From: Gordionus sp. m RMFG-2023
Taxonomy: Eukaryota; Nematomorpha; Gordioida; Chordodea; Parachordodidae
Assembly: GCF_954871325.1 (NCBI RefSeq)
Contig: NC_088775.1
Coordinates: 10,021,561-10,085,560 of the forward strand
DNA length: 64,000 nucleotides
Direction of reading: 5' to 3'
The position numbers and the translations under genes were made by a program. This document shows, piece after piece, positions 17,774-28,944 of the stretch (its first letter is position 1; each line of letters begins with the position of its first letter). Below the pieces are notes generated by a model. It did not search any database. It was not told the origin of the DNA and was given only the letters and a program-made list of their open reading frames with translations.

Positions 17774-19253
17774 CAGGCGCGTAACCAATGGGGGGGAAAG
17801 GGGGAAATTCCCCCCCCCTCCATCGCAAATTTGACTATTTTCATAAATATCATTTTAAGCTAATAAAAATTTTACCCCCCCCCCCCCCCCCACCAATCAA
17901 AATTTTACAAATATTTGAATATCAATTTTCCAACATATTATTCAAAAATATTAATAAAATGGAAAAATATTTAGTCAAAGAGATTGAAATCAAACGATAA
18001 TTTATAAATAAGGCTGAGCATGAAAAAAAGTAATGTGTCGTCAGCAGCGATATCTATATTGAATTCATTGCTGCTAGTTGCATCAATAAATTATTTTTAG
18101 CTCACTACTTTGTAGAAATTTATAAAAACCAAATTTAGATTTGGTTCAGGTTATTGATTTGGCGGAAAATATACATGAACAGGTAGATACAATAAGAATG
18201 AATGTAGATAAATATTTTCATAATATTTATGACGTTGAATCGAAGGTTAAATTTTATGATATAACACTAATTAACCTCGTCTAGCACCTAGGCCATTATT
18301 GAGATGAAAATAAATATTGGCTCAACTGAAGAATATTATAAAATACCCATTTTCATCCCATTCTTAATTACTTTTTTATCGCAAATAAAAGTACGGGTTT
18401 TAGATAAAAAACAAGTCTTTAGCAATCTTCAAGTTTTATTACCCAAAGATCCTTCTTCATTTTCTAATGCCACTATTGGTAAAATTAAATATTTAGAAAA
18501 ATTTTATTCCTATGAGATTGATACTGAAATAAATTTAATCAGTGAATTCGAATTGTGGTATAAATATTTATACGTTTAGCTATTTTACCTGAGCATGCTA
18601 TTGATGCGCTCAATCGGTGTAAAGAAACCTTGGCTCAATTTCCTAATATTTCGAAGTTGTTTTATATTCTTGCATGTTTGCCTATTACAACATGTACGAA
18701 TGAAAGGACTTTTTCCAACTTGAGAAGGTTGAAAACATATTTACGAAGTACTGAATCTCGGCTAAATGGGTTAGCTCTGTTAATATACACAGAGATTTGG
18801 TTCCAACGACAAACGAAATAATTAAAAATCTTGTATTTGATAAGAAGTTAAAAAAACTTGTTAATTTAATTATTTCCTAGTCAATATTTTAAACACACTA
18901 CTATTAGTATTTTCAATAAAAAAATTATATTCTACTTATATTGTATGAGAATTTAAGCTGAGGCTAGTTTTTAAAGCAATATAAAAAAAATGACATTACA
19001 CTTTATTTCAACTTTACATTTAAAAAAACCTTATTAAATATAAAATACCTAACTTGAAATAATAAAAAAGAGGTTTGTAATATCCTATCCATAAGCACGA
19101 ATTAGTAAATAATAGTTAAAAATCGAAATATAATTATTATTAAATTATGAATAATTTAATAGAATAGCTAAATAAGACCCGGCCAAAAGGGGTTTGAGGG
19201 CGAAGCCCCCAAAAATTTTCCCCCCCCCCTATAAGAAAATCCTGGATCCACTG
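17774..19253 (+). mobile_element. hAT transposon copy B with perfect 8-bp TSD
   Basis: The ends are CAGGCGCGTAACCAATGGGG (17774) and AAAATCCTGGATCCACTG (19253), with poly-G/C runs just inside, as in copy A. The flanks are AAGGATAG at 17766-17773 and 19254-19261, identical. The coding strand is plus, opposite to copy A. At about 1.48 kb it is shorter than copy A, so part of the interior is deleted. Confidence 0.93.
18304..18821 (+). pseudogene. hAT transposase C-terminal part in copy B
   Basis: Open pieces at 18304-18579 and 18630-18821 lie in different frames. The first has INIGSTEEYYKIPIFIPFLI and KDPSSFSNATIGKIKYLEKF. The second has LPITTCTNERTFSNLRRLKT followed by YLRSTESRLNGLALL, the diagnostic hAT C-terminal dimerisation motif of ZMYM1-like transposases. 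At least one frameshift separates them. It is not expected to be functional. Confidence 0.82.
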
Positions 19254-21059
19254 AAGGATAGACTGAAAATTTAAGAAATGATCGTATTTAAGTTAAACGC
19301 CCATCTCCATAAAGGTACGACCTTTGAAGCTTCTCGTCCGAAATCTATTTAATTTTTAAAAAATATGTTTATACCCCCTCTCCCCGCCCCCAGCTCCTCA
19401 AGTTGGAAGAACTAGCAAACCACTTTAAATGAAACAAATGATACAGATCTGTAAAAAGTACAAATATTTATAATGAATGTATTGGGACTAAATTGCTTTT
19501 GCAGATACATGTTATTCCAAAAAAATATGAATATTGGGGAATGTGGATCAAATAGTCTAACTTGCTATAACACGAGAAACAATGTAAAATGGTTTAATTG
19601 CACCTCAGTCTAATTTTCCATTTCCATGAATTCAATTTAACGAATATATATAAAAAGCTTAAAGATGAAGTGGAAAAAATATGATTTTGATCTAAATTAA
19701 TTGAAATTTTGTCGGTAGAGTTCAATCTAATTTAAGATCAAGAAAAGAATATTGGCAACTGTGGTAAATTTTAGATTAGTTAAATTTGTATTTTATATTT
19801 AATTTGCATAAAGAATTCTTTTGGATTTATTATTATAACGCGTGATAAAAATATTATATTTGAATAGTTATGAATATTAGTTATAAAGAAGATTGAAAAA
19901 AGTATAAAAAGGCCAATTTTTACCATACAAAATGATCTTTTATAATTATTAACTTTTTTGTATTTTATTTTATTTTTTTTTATTAATCTTTTTTATTTTT
20001 TTTTACTTTTATAATTTTGTATTTGATAATGTTATAATGTTATAATTTTGAATAAAGGATTAGATTATGATTTTACGAACTTAATTTTTTTAATCTTTAA
20101 TTTTAATTTATATTAATTTATTTTGATTATGTTTTTATCTTATTATTTAATAAAGATTTAGTATCATTTTAGTTCTAACCTTTCTTATTTGACGAATATT
20201 ATAGAAAAGTATATATAATCGAGGATATTAGTCTGATTTAGTATCATTTTAGTTCTAACCTTTCTTTATTTGACAACGGTTCTAATCACTCTACCATTAA
20301 AAAACATCCAAATGTTACAGCAACAAGATAAATAAATATGAATCTTTTTGGTGCTAAGCGAGGTATTAAATCTAGATTAAATAAAATTATTGAAAAAAAA
20401 CGAAAATCGTTCAATTGTTTTTAAAAAACAGCAATTATAAATATTATTTTAATTGGAATTTTTTCTTTGAGATATTAAAAAAAAGTAAACTTAAAATATT
20501 TACCCTTCCATTTCATAAAATGATAAGGTACATGCGATAGAAAGGGATTAAGATTTTCTTTAACTGAATCAAAGTAGCACTTTAGGGACCTTTTAATGAG
20601 AAATAAATGATGATGAGGATATTGTAAAATATTATATGAATATTTATATTTTTTTATATAGAAATTATTTTGGTTTAAAGAAGTAATTCTTTCAGAACTA
20701 ATTTAGTGTTTAAACCATTTAAATTTATTTATAATTTCGTGATAAAATATTTAGGCTATTATTCAATTTTGTCTTTTATACAGTTTTTTTTCTTTAAAGT
20801 TCTCCATGTTATTTTATTTTATTTATATCATATATTATATCACAATGTGTGCAACAGAGTTTTCATAGATGGTGTCATAACTCCTTATGTTTATTAAAAA
20901 GATAACCCTTTAAATCTATTTTCAGAGATAGTATTTCTCAGTTTTTTATTCTTATTAAAGAGGTTTTTGTAACATTTTCAACCTTAGTTAACTATTACAA
21001 TAACTTTTCATTCATTTGAGTTATAACTAATAGGGGGGATACAGAGATTGTTTTATTGT
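19254..21059. other. Intergenic AT-rich DNA with a dispersed repeat
   Basis: No gene is supported. A 235-bp segment at about 20486-20720 (CGATAGAAAGGGATTA, TTTTAATGAGAAATAAATGATG, AGAACTAATTTAG) recurs at 53556-53815, so it is a dispersed repeat of unknown type. A direct repeat GATTTAGTATCATTTTAGTT with its flank occurs at 20156 and 20236. Confidence 0.55.
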
Positions 21060-21625
21060 ATTCTCCTATTTTCTACTTTTGACAAGCGACATATAATTTA
21101 TGAAATTTGTCATCTACATTTGCCCTAATTTTCTTAAATTCCAGTATAATATTTTTAGCTATTCTCATAATCTCAATCAAATCGTTATAATTTTTTTTAA
21201 ACATTTACCTTAGTTTTGTAGTGAAAAAAAGTTTTAAATGATTGGTGGGAAATTTTAAAATGGTGAATAAATATAACGCCATGGAAAATTTGAAATCGAT
21301 ATTAATAGAATAATATGCTGAATAAATCTAAATTTGAATAGAAGAAAATGTTCTTTCGATGGTTTATTACAAAACATTTCCATATTTTTTTTAACAATTT
21401 TCTTATAAAATTAAATTATGTAACATGTCATATTTATTATTATTTTTTTTAAATTTATTCAAAATAGTAAACATTTTTATACGAAAGTTGTTAAAAATGG
21501 AAATATTTTACAACAAATTATATAAATATTGTAATTAAGAATAAAATATTATCATCAATCAAAAATATCATATAAACATTTTATCTTACTTTGAATTTCA
21601 TAAAGAACATTAAGGGGGGGGGGGG
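21060..21625 (-). mobile_element. Decayed fragment of a hAT of the 33-kb type
   Basis: Sequence around 21090-21200 (CATTTGCCCTAATTTTCTTAA, CTATTCTCATAATCTCAATC) and 21245-21310 (AAATATAACGCCATGGAAAA) parallels 34395-34480 and 34745-34830 in the TSD-bearing hAT at 33174-35007. A G run at 21613-21624 could mark its end. No target duplication was found. Confidence 0.5.
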
Positions 21626-21744
21626 TAAATTTATCGTAGTAAAAAAACAGAACTCAAAATGCCCCTTCCATATATTACAACCATATTTAAGCGAAATCTT
21701 GCTTACTTTAATAAACAATTAACGAAATATTCTTATAAAATTTG

Positions 21745-21850
21745 TCGCTTATGATAAATCTAATGTTGTAAATATACCATGATATGTAGTTTTTTTTCGC
21801 TTATGATAAATCTTATGTCGTAAATATACCATGATATGTAGTTTTTTTTA
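21745..21850. repeat. Two-copy tandem repeat
   Basis: A unit of about 52 bp, GCTTATGATAAATCTAATG followed by AAATATACCATGATATGTAG and a T run, is present twice in direct tandem with few differences. Confidence 0.8.
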
Positions 21851-22522
21851 AAAAAAATAAATGCATGCTGTATTGCTCCGTCAATATCTTCGCGTAAATT
21901 CATACTTGATAAAAAAAATTATTATAAAAATACGATAAAATTTTCGCTATAGGGGGCTCGCGATAAAATTTTCACTGAAATGTATTCGCTTCTGAAGGTT
22001 CGCGGTTTAGGTTTCGCGAAAATGTTGCAGGTCTCTGATTTTAAATAATAAGATACTTTATTTTATAAAGTAAATACCAATCGAATGTGCGAGGTCCTTA
22101 GAAAAAAATGCTAGATGCTAACAAAATAATATTCTTTGAGAAAGAGACTATCTAACTGAGAAAATTAATTATCAATGCGGTGAAAAGATTCCACAGAATC
22201 AATTCCAATACTTTGGAAATGGGATCTATAAATACATGGTATATATCAGCTTCTTGTAAAAGACTCAACCCTATCTCGCTCGCAAACATTGTAAGGTTTA
22301 ATTTATTATTATAACACGTGGTCTTACGATTTTAGGTCACTAGTGTAGAAGTATATTTTTATTATTTCTCTTATAAATTTACTAACATTCACTTTACCAC
22401 TTCAAAGATGATATAAGCATAATATGCACACTTAAGGAACTCTAGAGTTTTTCCAGCGCGCATCAATGAGGCAAGCAACTTATTTTTATATTTATAAAGA
22501 CCGATTGGGACGGAAATGATAA

Positions 22523-22612
22523 CCTCTGTTTAAAGTTAGCGCGAATTCGCGGCGCCAAAATATGCTATATATTTGTGTTCATCCCAGCGTGTGTTAACTA
22601 TGAATGCAAGAT
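22523..22612. repeat. Second copy of the 100-bp palindromic MITE
   Basis: CTCTGTTTAAAGTTAGCGCG at the left and GTGTTAACTATGAATGCAAG at the right are inverted partners and match the element at 6229-6328. The centre has diverged. Confidence 0.55.
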
Positions 22613-23566
22613 TAGTCTCTGATGACCATTCTTTCTTATCTTTCTTTTTATTTAAATTTTTTATGGTAGTTATTTTTTTGTGTGTATTTTGTTTAATTTT
22701 TTTCCTAATAAATTATTTGAATTTACTAGAATATTTAAAATTAAATAATTTTAGCCAATAGTCATATCAACTAACGGCAATTTTTCCCAGTCTACTATTT
22801 TTTAAAAAAAATTTTATCGCGAAAACTTTTTAATATAACAAATGAAAATCACGAATCCATATTTCTTAAACAAAAACTCAACTAGAAATTTTTAAACACA
22901 AATATACTTATTTTTTAGGTACATATTCATTATCAAATTAAGCTCTTTTTAGAGCCTTCGATACTTATAATATATATATGTATATTTATTTAGTAATTAT
23001 ATATATTTTTATATACTGTTTTAATATTTTAGTGTTTTATCATTTTAATAAGTATTTAAGTTTATAATACAAGTTTTAAACATGATAAAAGATTTTAAAT
23101 TAAAAAAAAATAACAATATTACATACAACACGATCTTCACGAAAAGAATTATCAATTAATAATTAATTTCGAAAAATATATTTCAATTGATTCTACTATA
23201 CTATACTAAAAAACAAATTACATCTCATTTATACTTACAAATCAAAAAAAAAATGTTGAAAATACAATTATAGATAAATAATTATATTAATTTTATTAAT
23301 TAATTAGGTAAGAGACAATCGTTTAAATCTTAAAGAAAGAAAGTGTCAAATGTTTCAAATTTTTTAAAAATTATAAATTGTGTCAAGTGCAAATATAATG
23401 AGAGAGAATAGAAAATTGGAGAAAGAATAAAAGGATTTTTCAAAAAGCTTATTTTAATATGTTAACCCATTTTTTTTTCTTCTTTTGTCATAAAAAATAT
23501 AAAACTTTTAAACATAATTTATCGTCATTTATGAATATAAATTATTTTTAATAAACTTTCTATTAA

Positions 23567-24337
23567 ATGAGAATTTTAAAGTTTTTATTGGTTATTAGCG
23601 GTCTACAACTGCTTACCATTTGGTATTTAGTTTCAGCTTTTGAAATGATCCTAGAGAATGGAAAAACAACTGTGGTAAATGCAACAAATGAACCCTATTC
23701 CCGCTATAATTTTGTCAAAAATGCTTCAGTCGTAAGCGATATAATCAATAATATTTTCAATTTAACGTTGGGCACCCACATGCATATTCCTATGCTAACT
23801 AGGAGAAAAAGAGACGCTAAATTACTTATACCTTCCAAAGAGAGGAGGGCCAAAAATTCTTTCTCCTTGCCGATTTTTATACCAGTCCCCACACAAAATA
23901 ATTACGTTATATGTCACAAAAATAAGAATCAAAACTCAAACCAGCATCCAAATAAAAACAATATTCTTTCTTGTCATACAAATCACAAATCCAAAAATAA
24001 AAATATCATCTTTTGGCCAAAGCAAAAATATTTGCCACAAAAACCCAAAAGGCTTTTTAAACCGCAAAAAGTAATTAAGCCGATCCCTAAATCTTTTACC
24101 TGGAAAGATAATAAACAAACAAACAAAAAAGACAAAGAGAGACAATTTTATTATGGTAAAAAAAATATATTTAACCCATTAAGGGCGGGGTATATAGGCA
24201 AGCGTCAGAATAATAATTTAAAAAGGTCAATTTTTACAGCTGTTATCAAAAAAATAAATAAACACTCATACAGTTCTCGAAAAATGATCGTTGCATTGGA
24301 ATATATTGACCAATTTTTAAATTTGATGTTTAATTAA
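23567..24337 (+). CDS. Secreted basic prohormone-like protein (putative neuropeptide precursor)
   Basis: This is a single intact frame of 256 residues from an ATG. Residues 4-24 form a hydrophobic signal peptide (LKFLLVISGLQLLTIWYLV). Three N-glycosylation sequons follow (near residues 38, 52 and 65) and then a furin-type site RRKR at 79-82. The C-terminal two thirds is Lys/Asn-rich with many dibasic sites. Two segments have the amidated-peptide format: ERQFYYGKK (191-199) and KKNIFNPLRAGYIGKR (198-213), each with Gly before dibasic residues. In known neuropeptide precursors such sites yield C-terminally amidated peptides. I do not recognise the family. A secreted basic structural protein is the alternative. 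The signal peptide and sites are seen; the hormone role is inferred. Confidence 0.6.
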   Translation: MRILKFLLVISGLQLLTIWYLVSAFEMILENGKTTVVNATNEPYSRYNFVKNASVVSDIINNIFNLTLGTHMHIPMLTRRKRDAKLLIPSKERRAKNSFSLPIFIPVPTQNNYVICHKNKNQNSNQHPNKNNILSCHTNHKSKNKNIIFWPKQKYLPQKPKRLFKPQKVIKPIPKSFTWKDNKQTNKKDKERQFYYGKKNIFNPLRAGYIGKRQNNNLKRSIFTAVIKKINKHSYSSRKMIVALEYIDQFLNLMFN

Positions 24338-24589
24338 AGTTTGCATAAAATCTTAAAATTCATTCAGTGGCAGTGGCCCCTACACTTTCTGAGCGAATGA
24401 AGCAGAATACCCCTCTGAAAAGTACCTCCCCCCCCCTCTCGAAAAAATGATAATTATTTTATGACACCCATAAATTTCAAAAATAATTTTTATTGCATCA
24501 ATTTTTAATATATAATATAAATAAAATGCAAAAAATAATAAATATTATTTTTAAATTAATAATTTAGATAAATTATATGGAGAGAAAGC

Positions 24590-26110
24590 GAATTTATAAT
24601 TTCATCAAATTGTTTAAATAAAATTTTTTCCATTGATAATATGGTTAAATTATTGAGAAATGAATCTTTCATTGTACTACGAAGTCTTGTTTTAATTAAT
24701 TTAATTTTACTCATAACTCTTTTGGCAGTTCATGAGGTTGTAGGAAGTGCAGCATAAAATACACATATTTTAAAGCTAAAAAAAATTTCTATATTTAATG
24801 ATGAAAGTATATATACCTCTCCTTTTTGGAATGTAATGTTTGAAGTCTAGAACTTTCAAAATCAAAAGGTAGATTTCTCTCCTTCATAAAATCTTGTGCC
24901 TTTGAAAAAACATCCAAAAATTCAGTGTTATTATTTATTATCTATTCGATTAAAAAATAATTAAGACAATAATTTATATTATACTTCTCAAATTAATCAA
25001 GCAATCTTTTGCCACTTGAATTTGATTTATTGCAAACCCTATATCCTTCGAAATGGTTTGCAATTTTGTACAAGCCAAACTTGTTATCAACAATATTTTA
25101 TCCAAAACACAAAGTGATAAGATAAAATCAAATTTTTCTATTCTAAAGACTATAGCACTAGCCATAGTGGAAGTGGCAGGATCTTCAGAATCCTTTAAAT
25201 TTGTTAAAGCTGCCCTCAAAGCATCATAAAGTACAAAAAAATTTACAATAGCTTTATATGACGATAGCCAGCTTCTAAATGGAAGAACATTTTAAATCTA
25301 AATAAATAAGGTACTATTACCGAGTGGTATTCTTGTTGCGTAGAAATCATTACGATTTTTTTAGATCATTACACTGACATTTTTTGAGTACCTCATATCT
25401 ATTTACATCATTAAAATAGATATAAATCTCATCTAGTATTCCTAGAACATTTCGAAGTTCTTTAATTGATTGGTATAATTGAACAATGATTAAATTTAAT
25501 CGATGACAATAACACCAAATAAAAGCTGCCTTTGGCGCCTCTGCTCTAATCAAGGCCTGCGCACCATTGATCCTTCCACCCATGTTTGAGGCGCAATCAT
25601 AACTTTGCCCAACTAGAAATTCAAGGGGTAAATTTATCGAGCCGAGTTTGGATATTATAATATGCTTAATATCGAACCTGTGGTATTTCCCGTACAATAT
25701 ATGTCAATCAGTCTTTCAACAGGCTTCGGCGTCTCACTATTTTCAATATATCTTACTATCAAAGCTATTGTTTCTGATTTCGAAACATCATATGTGCCAT
25801 CAACTATGATTGAAAAGCACTTGTTAAATGTAATCTCATTTTGAATTTTTTTTATAACCATATTTTTCATGGTTTCAATGAGAATCTTGTTATTATATGA
25901 TAATAGATCTGAATATAATTTCGTTTTTAATCCCTTATTTTTTTTATCCCTTTTTCTTTCTTGTATACATTTTTAGTAGAGGTTCAGAATCTGCAATAAG
26001 CTTAATAAGGGCCATCATATTGTCTTCTTGTTGCCTGTTCCCCCAGAAGGCTTGGTTACGAGATATTAAATAATTTAAACATCTTATTATAATTCTTATG
26101 ATAGAACGGT
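24590..26110 (-). mobile_element. hAT remnant with ZMYM1-like/DUF4371 transposase
   Basis: Minus-strand pieces in order: 26110-25930 (AFWGNRQQEDNMMALIKL region), 25870-25655 (NKCFSIIVDGTYDVSKSETI), 25697-25350 (GQSYDCASNMGGRINGAQAL and CYCHRLNLIIVQL), 25219-24974, and about 24740-24590 with SKIKLIKTRLRSTMKDSF, the dimerisation motif. These are the hallmark blocks of DUF4371 hAT transposases (VDGTxDVS, GQxYDxASNM, HRLNL). They lie in several frames, so it is a pseudogene with at least three breaks. The ends are not certain; CAGTGGCAGTGGCCCC at 24367 may be the distal terminus. Confidence 0.85.
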
Positions 26111-26174
26111 TATTATCCTGCGGCTATTCTGACATGTATAAAATTGCCGGCGGCGCACAGGTTTGCTCAAGCCT

Positions 26175-26308
26175 GAATATTTTAGGCACAGATGACACAA
26201 AGTTTGGACATCTATTAGCGAAATCTCGAGGTTTAGGCAAAATCTATCTTAAATATTGAGTTAGCTGTTTATAAAAATCAGCTCAAATCGAGCCGTTTAA
26301 CACACTAC
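26175..26308. repeat. Right half of a hairpin hAT-MITE
   Basis: AAGCCTGAATATTTTAGGCA, GGACATCTATTAGCGAAATC, AATATTGAGTTAGC and GAGCCGTTTAACACACTA match the family consensus from the 5764-5982 copy. The left terminus is absent. Just upstream, GGCGGCGCACAGGTTT at 26150 resembles an end of hAT element E. Confidence 0.65.
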
Positions 26309-27266
26309 CCTCTACCCTCTAGTGCTCCTTCCGTTTAGCGCTTGTTTAGTATAGCTAAACATGTTTTAGCCTAGAGACGTGGCTGTTTACCAGGCTATAT
26401 AAAATTTGTAATTTACAAAAAAATTTTGATTCTTCATTTTCTTTGAAAAATATGATTTTGTTTTTCATTCGATTTTTTGGTTGTTTACTTTTAATTTCAT
26501 ATAAATTGCATAAAATTTATTTTTAAAAATTTGTTGGTGATGTTTGGGGTGTAGGAAGAGGCTAAAATGTATATGGGGCCCCACAGATGATTTCCCCACC
26601 CCATTATATGCTCTTTTCCTTTCTCAACAGCTTTCTATGGGTGTATACTCTGCATTCATTAAATGGTAGAACATTCTTACATCTTGATATACCCTCCTTG
26701 GCTACGTCTTAGAAAGTAATTAAAATTGCGCAATTATATAAATGGAATCTGTTGCAATGAAAATAAATTGCAAAAAAATGTGATTATTTTGCTTCTTCAA
26801 GTCACTTGCTATATGTTACATGGTTTTTACTTTTTTTTATAAAATCGTACAATTTTAATTGGTTGCTGGGATATAGGAATTTATTTTATATATTTCCGAT
26901 GGTAGAACTTGATTTTTTTAAAGTAAATTTTTGTCTATATTTGTATAAATAAAATGATGAATATGACTGACTTGTAATGCTGACCGCCTCTTAAATTAAA
27001 ACAAATAATTCCAAGGATCATTTTTATGTTTTTAAAATTTGGAACTTAGGGAACAAGCAAACCAATCCAAATCAAAATATTCACAAAAACAACCATCATC
27101 ATCCTCAAAATACCAATTTTATTGACAAGGGTAACAATGAATACAAGTTATATCATCTATTATTATATGTATACCTATTTTTTTTAAAAAGAATTCTTTA
27201 TATGTGATTTGGAAATGGGGAGTAAAAACAGTCATGCATAATATTTAATGTTTTTTTTAATACCAC
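26309..27266. other. AT-rich stretch, no gene seen
   Basis: I see no supported coding region, repeat pair or inverted ends in about 0.95 kb apart from short homopolymers. Confidence 0.4.
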
Positions 27267-27674
27267 CTAGCCTAAAAGAATATTGTTATATATATTACCG
27301 GCAATGGGAGTAGAAATATGTAGCTTCAATAATATATCTATCAGAAGCATAACAGAGGATCTCGGGACCCACCCACTAGAGAACTGCATAAAGCCCCTAA
27401 TATATATTTTTAAAATTATTATACTCCATAGATTCATATTAATTGAAACCCTTTTCATATAAAAAACATTTACTGGATGAAAATAATTCAACTCATCAAC
27501 ACTTAACCTTGCTGAATGAGATAATAAAATATTAGTCCCATTTCTAAATTTAGGCGTAGAAAGAAAGAAAGTAATGATTTTTTTAAAATATTTTGAGAGA
27601 CCCTTCCTCAAATTTTTCAAAAAATGGCTGATGCCTAACCACAGTACAGGTGTTATGGCAGTGCCTGATTTCAA
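27267..27674 (-). CDS. Unassigned open frame, possible decayed gene
   Basis: A stop-free frame of 135 codons is longer than expected by chance in DNA this AT-rich, yet the peptide is mostly Ile/Leu/Phe/Lys with no motif I know. In the neighbouring frame, 27690-27570 reads MIEIRHCHNTCTVVRHQPFF, which looks more protein-like, so the region may be a frameshifted relic. A GTAATA donor-like site sits near 27300. Confidence 0.22.
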   Translation of the reverse strand: MKSGTAITPVLWLGISHFLKNLRKGLSKYFKKIITFFLSTPKFRNGTNILLSHSARLSVDELNYFHPVNVFYMKRVSINMNLWSIIILKIYIRGFMQFSSGWVPRSSVMLLIDILLKLHISTPIAGNIYNNILLG

Positions 27675-27849
27675 TCATTTCGAGTATTGACATTACATAA
27701 ATTCAAAATAAATCAATCATGATGATCAAATTGTAATATGGTTAAATTGTTAGGTCGAATTAACATGATTTTTGGTGGGGTTTTTAATCGAAAAAAGGAA
27801 CCAGAACCAACCCAACTAAATGGGTTAATCTGGTTGACTAAATCCATAG

Positions 27850-27950
27850 ACCCCAGCAGCGACCCGAGAACCCACTCGAGTACGACCCGAGTACTAACCC
27901 CAGCATCGACCCGAGTACCGACCCTAGCATCGACCAGAGCACCAACCCAA
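27850..27950. repeat. Short GC-rich minisatellite
   Basis: Units of the type CGACCCGAGTACC and CCCAGCATCGACC recur about seven times with variation. The sequence stands out from its AT-rich surroundings. The ORF across it (27738-27977) is just Thr/Arg/Pro repeats and is not called as a gene. Confidence 0.7.
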
Positions 27951-28121
27951 AACTACAGATATATTATAAGAATATAATCTGATACTTCAAATAAGATTTA
28001 TAGATACACATTATATAGGTAAATGGAGTTATAAATTTTATGATTTAATCATTTATTTTTTTTTAAATTTAACTAATTTTCTATTAATAAACTAAATTTT
28101 GTCTATAACCAAAGAAAGAAA

Positions 28122-28744
28122 TTGGAAAATCGTGCGATCAAAAATATAAAAGTTGATTCGAATAAACAAATATCAAAGAAATATGACAAGAAGGAAGATA
28201 AAGCGACACAATATAAAACTCAGAGATATGTAAGAGGAAAGAAGGAGGATTCAATAAAGCCGAGAGTTTACGCTCCTAGAATTAGACGGAAATTAAAGAA
28301 ATATGGTAAAGAGGAAGATAAAGCGACACAATATGAAACTCAAGGATATGAAAGAGGAAAAAAGAAGGATCCAATAAAGCCAAGAGTTTACCCTTCTAGA
28401 ATTAGACATAGGCAGAAATCAAAGAAATATAGCAGGGAGGAAGATAAACCAGCACAATATAAATCCCAAGGAGATGTGACGGCAAAGAAGAAGAGAAAGC
28501 CTAGGATTTACCCGCCTAGGAGGTTGCCAAAGGGTTATCAAATTCATCATCCGTCCAGGAACCAGAATCATTGTATAACAAAACTTTATACACGAAACCA
28601 TATTTTTTATCCATTTCTTAAAACTGATCACTTTTTTTTCTTATTATTTAATATTATTAAACTATTTAATATAACAATGACCCAAAAAATAATCGCCATC
28701 AATTTATCGTATATTAATAAAGTTTTCTTATATCTAGACAAGGG
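28122..28744 (+). CDS. Lys/Arg/Tyr-rich protein exon with three internal repeats
   Basis: An open frame of about 208 codons carries three tandem repeats of some 40 residues (roughly 19-58, 59-98, 101-135 of the frame). Each has the core KKYxxEEDKxxQY, then RGKKxD and IKPRVYxPRIR. The DNA unit is about 120 bp, so the gene grew by tandem duplication. The frame has no ATG at its start and follows an acceptor-like CCAAAG (28109-28114), so an upstream exon, perhaps with a signal peptide, is likely. A consensus donor GTAAGT lies at 28745-28750. The last 60 codons are AT-rich, hydrophobic and may be intron read-through past an earlier donor. Function unknown; a basic secreted or RNA-associated repeat protein is possible. 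Confidence 0.45.
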
Positions 28745-28891
28745 GTAAGTAATGTTTTTTTTTCCAAATCCACTGGTCAAAGTTGGATCCTAATTTTTTT
28801 TTAAAAATCAAGCTGATCCAGTCTCGGACTTGAAAAATAAAAATAAATCTAAAAAAACAAGATAGAAAATGATTTTGGAATTTATCTGTGT

Positions 28892-28892
<1 letters not shown>

Positions 28893-28942
<50 letters not shown>

Positions 28943-28944
28943 AA
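28893..28944. repeat. (GAAA)13 microsatellite
   Basis: Thirteen perfect copies of GAAA lie in a row. No interruption is visible, which suggests recent length change. Confidence 0.97.

Noticed and set aside
22152-22289. Minus-strand 45-residue frame starting MFASEIGLSLLQEADIYHVF
   Set aside because: It has an ATG and a stop and looks protein-like, but it is short, has no neighbouring exon or homologue I know, and could be chance.
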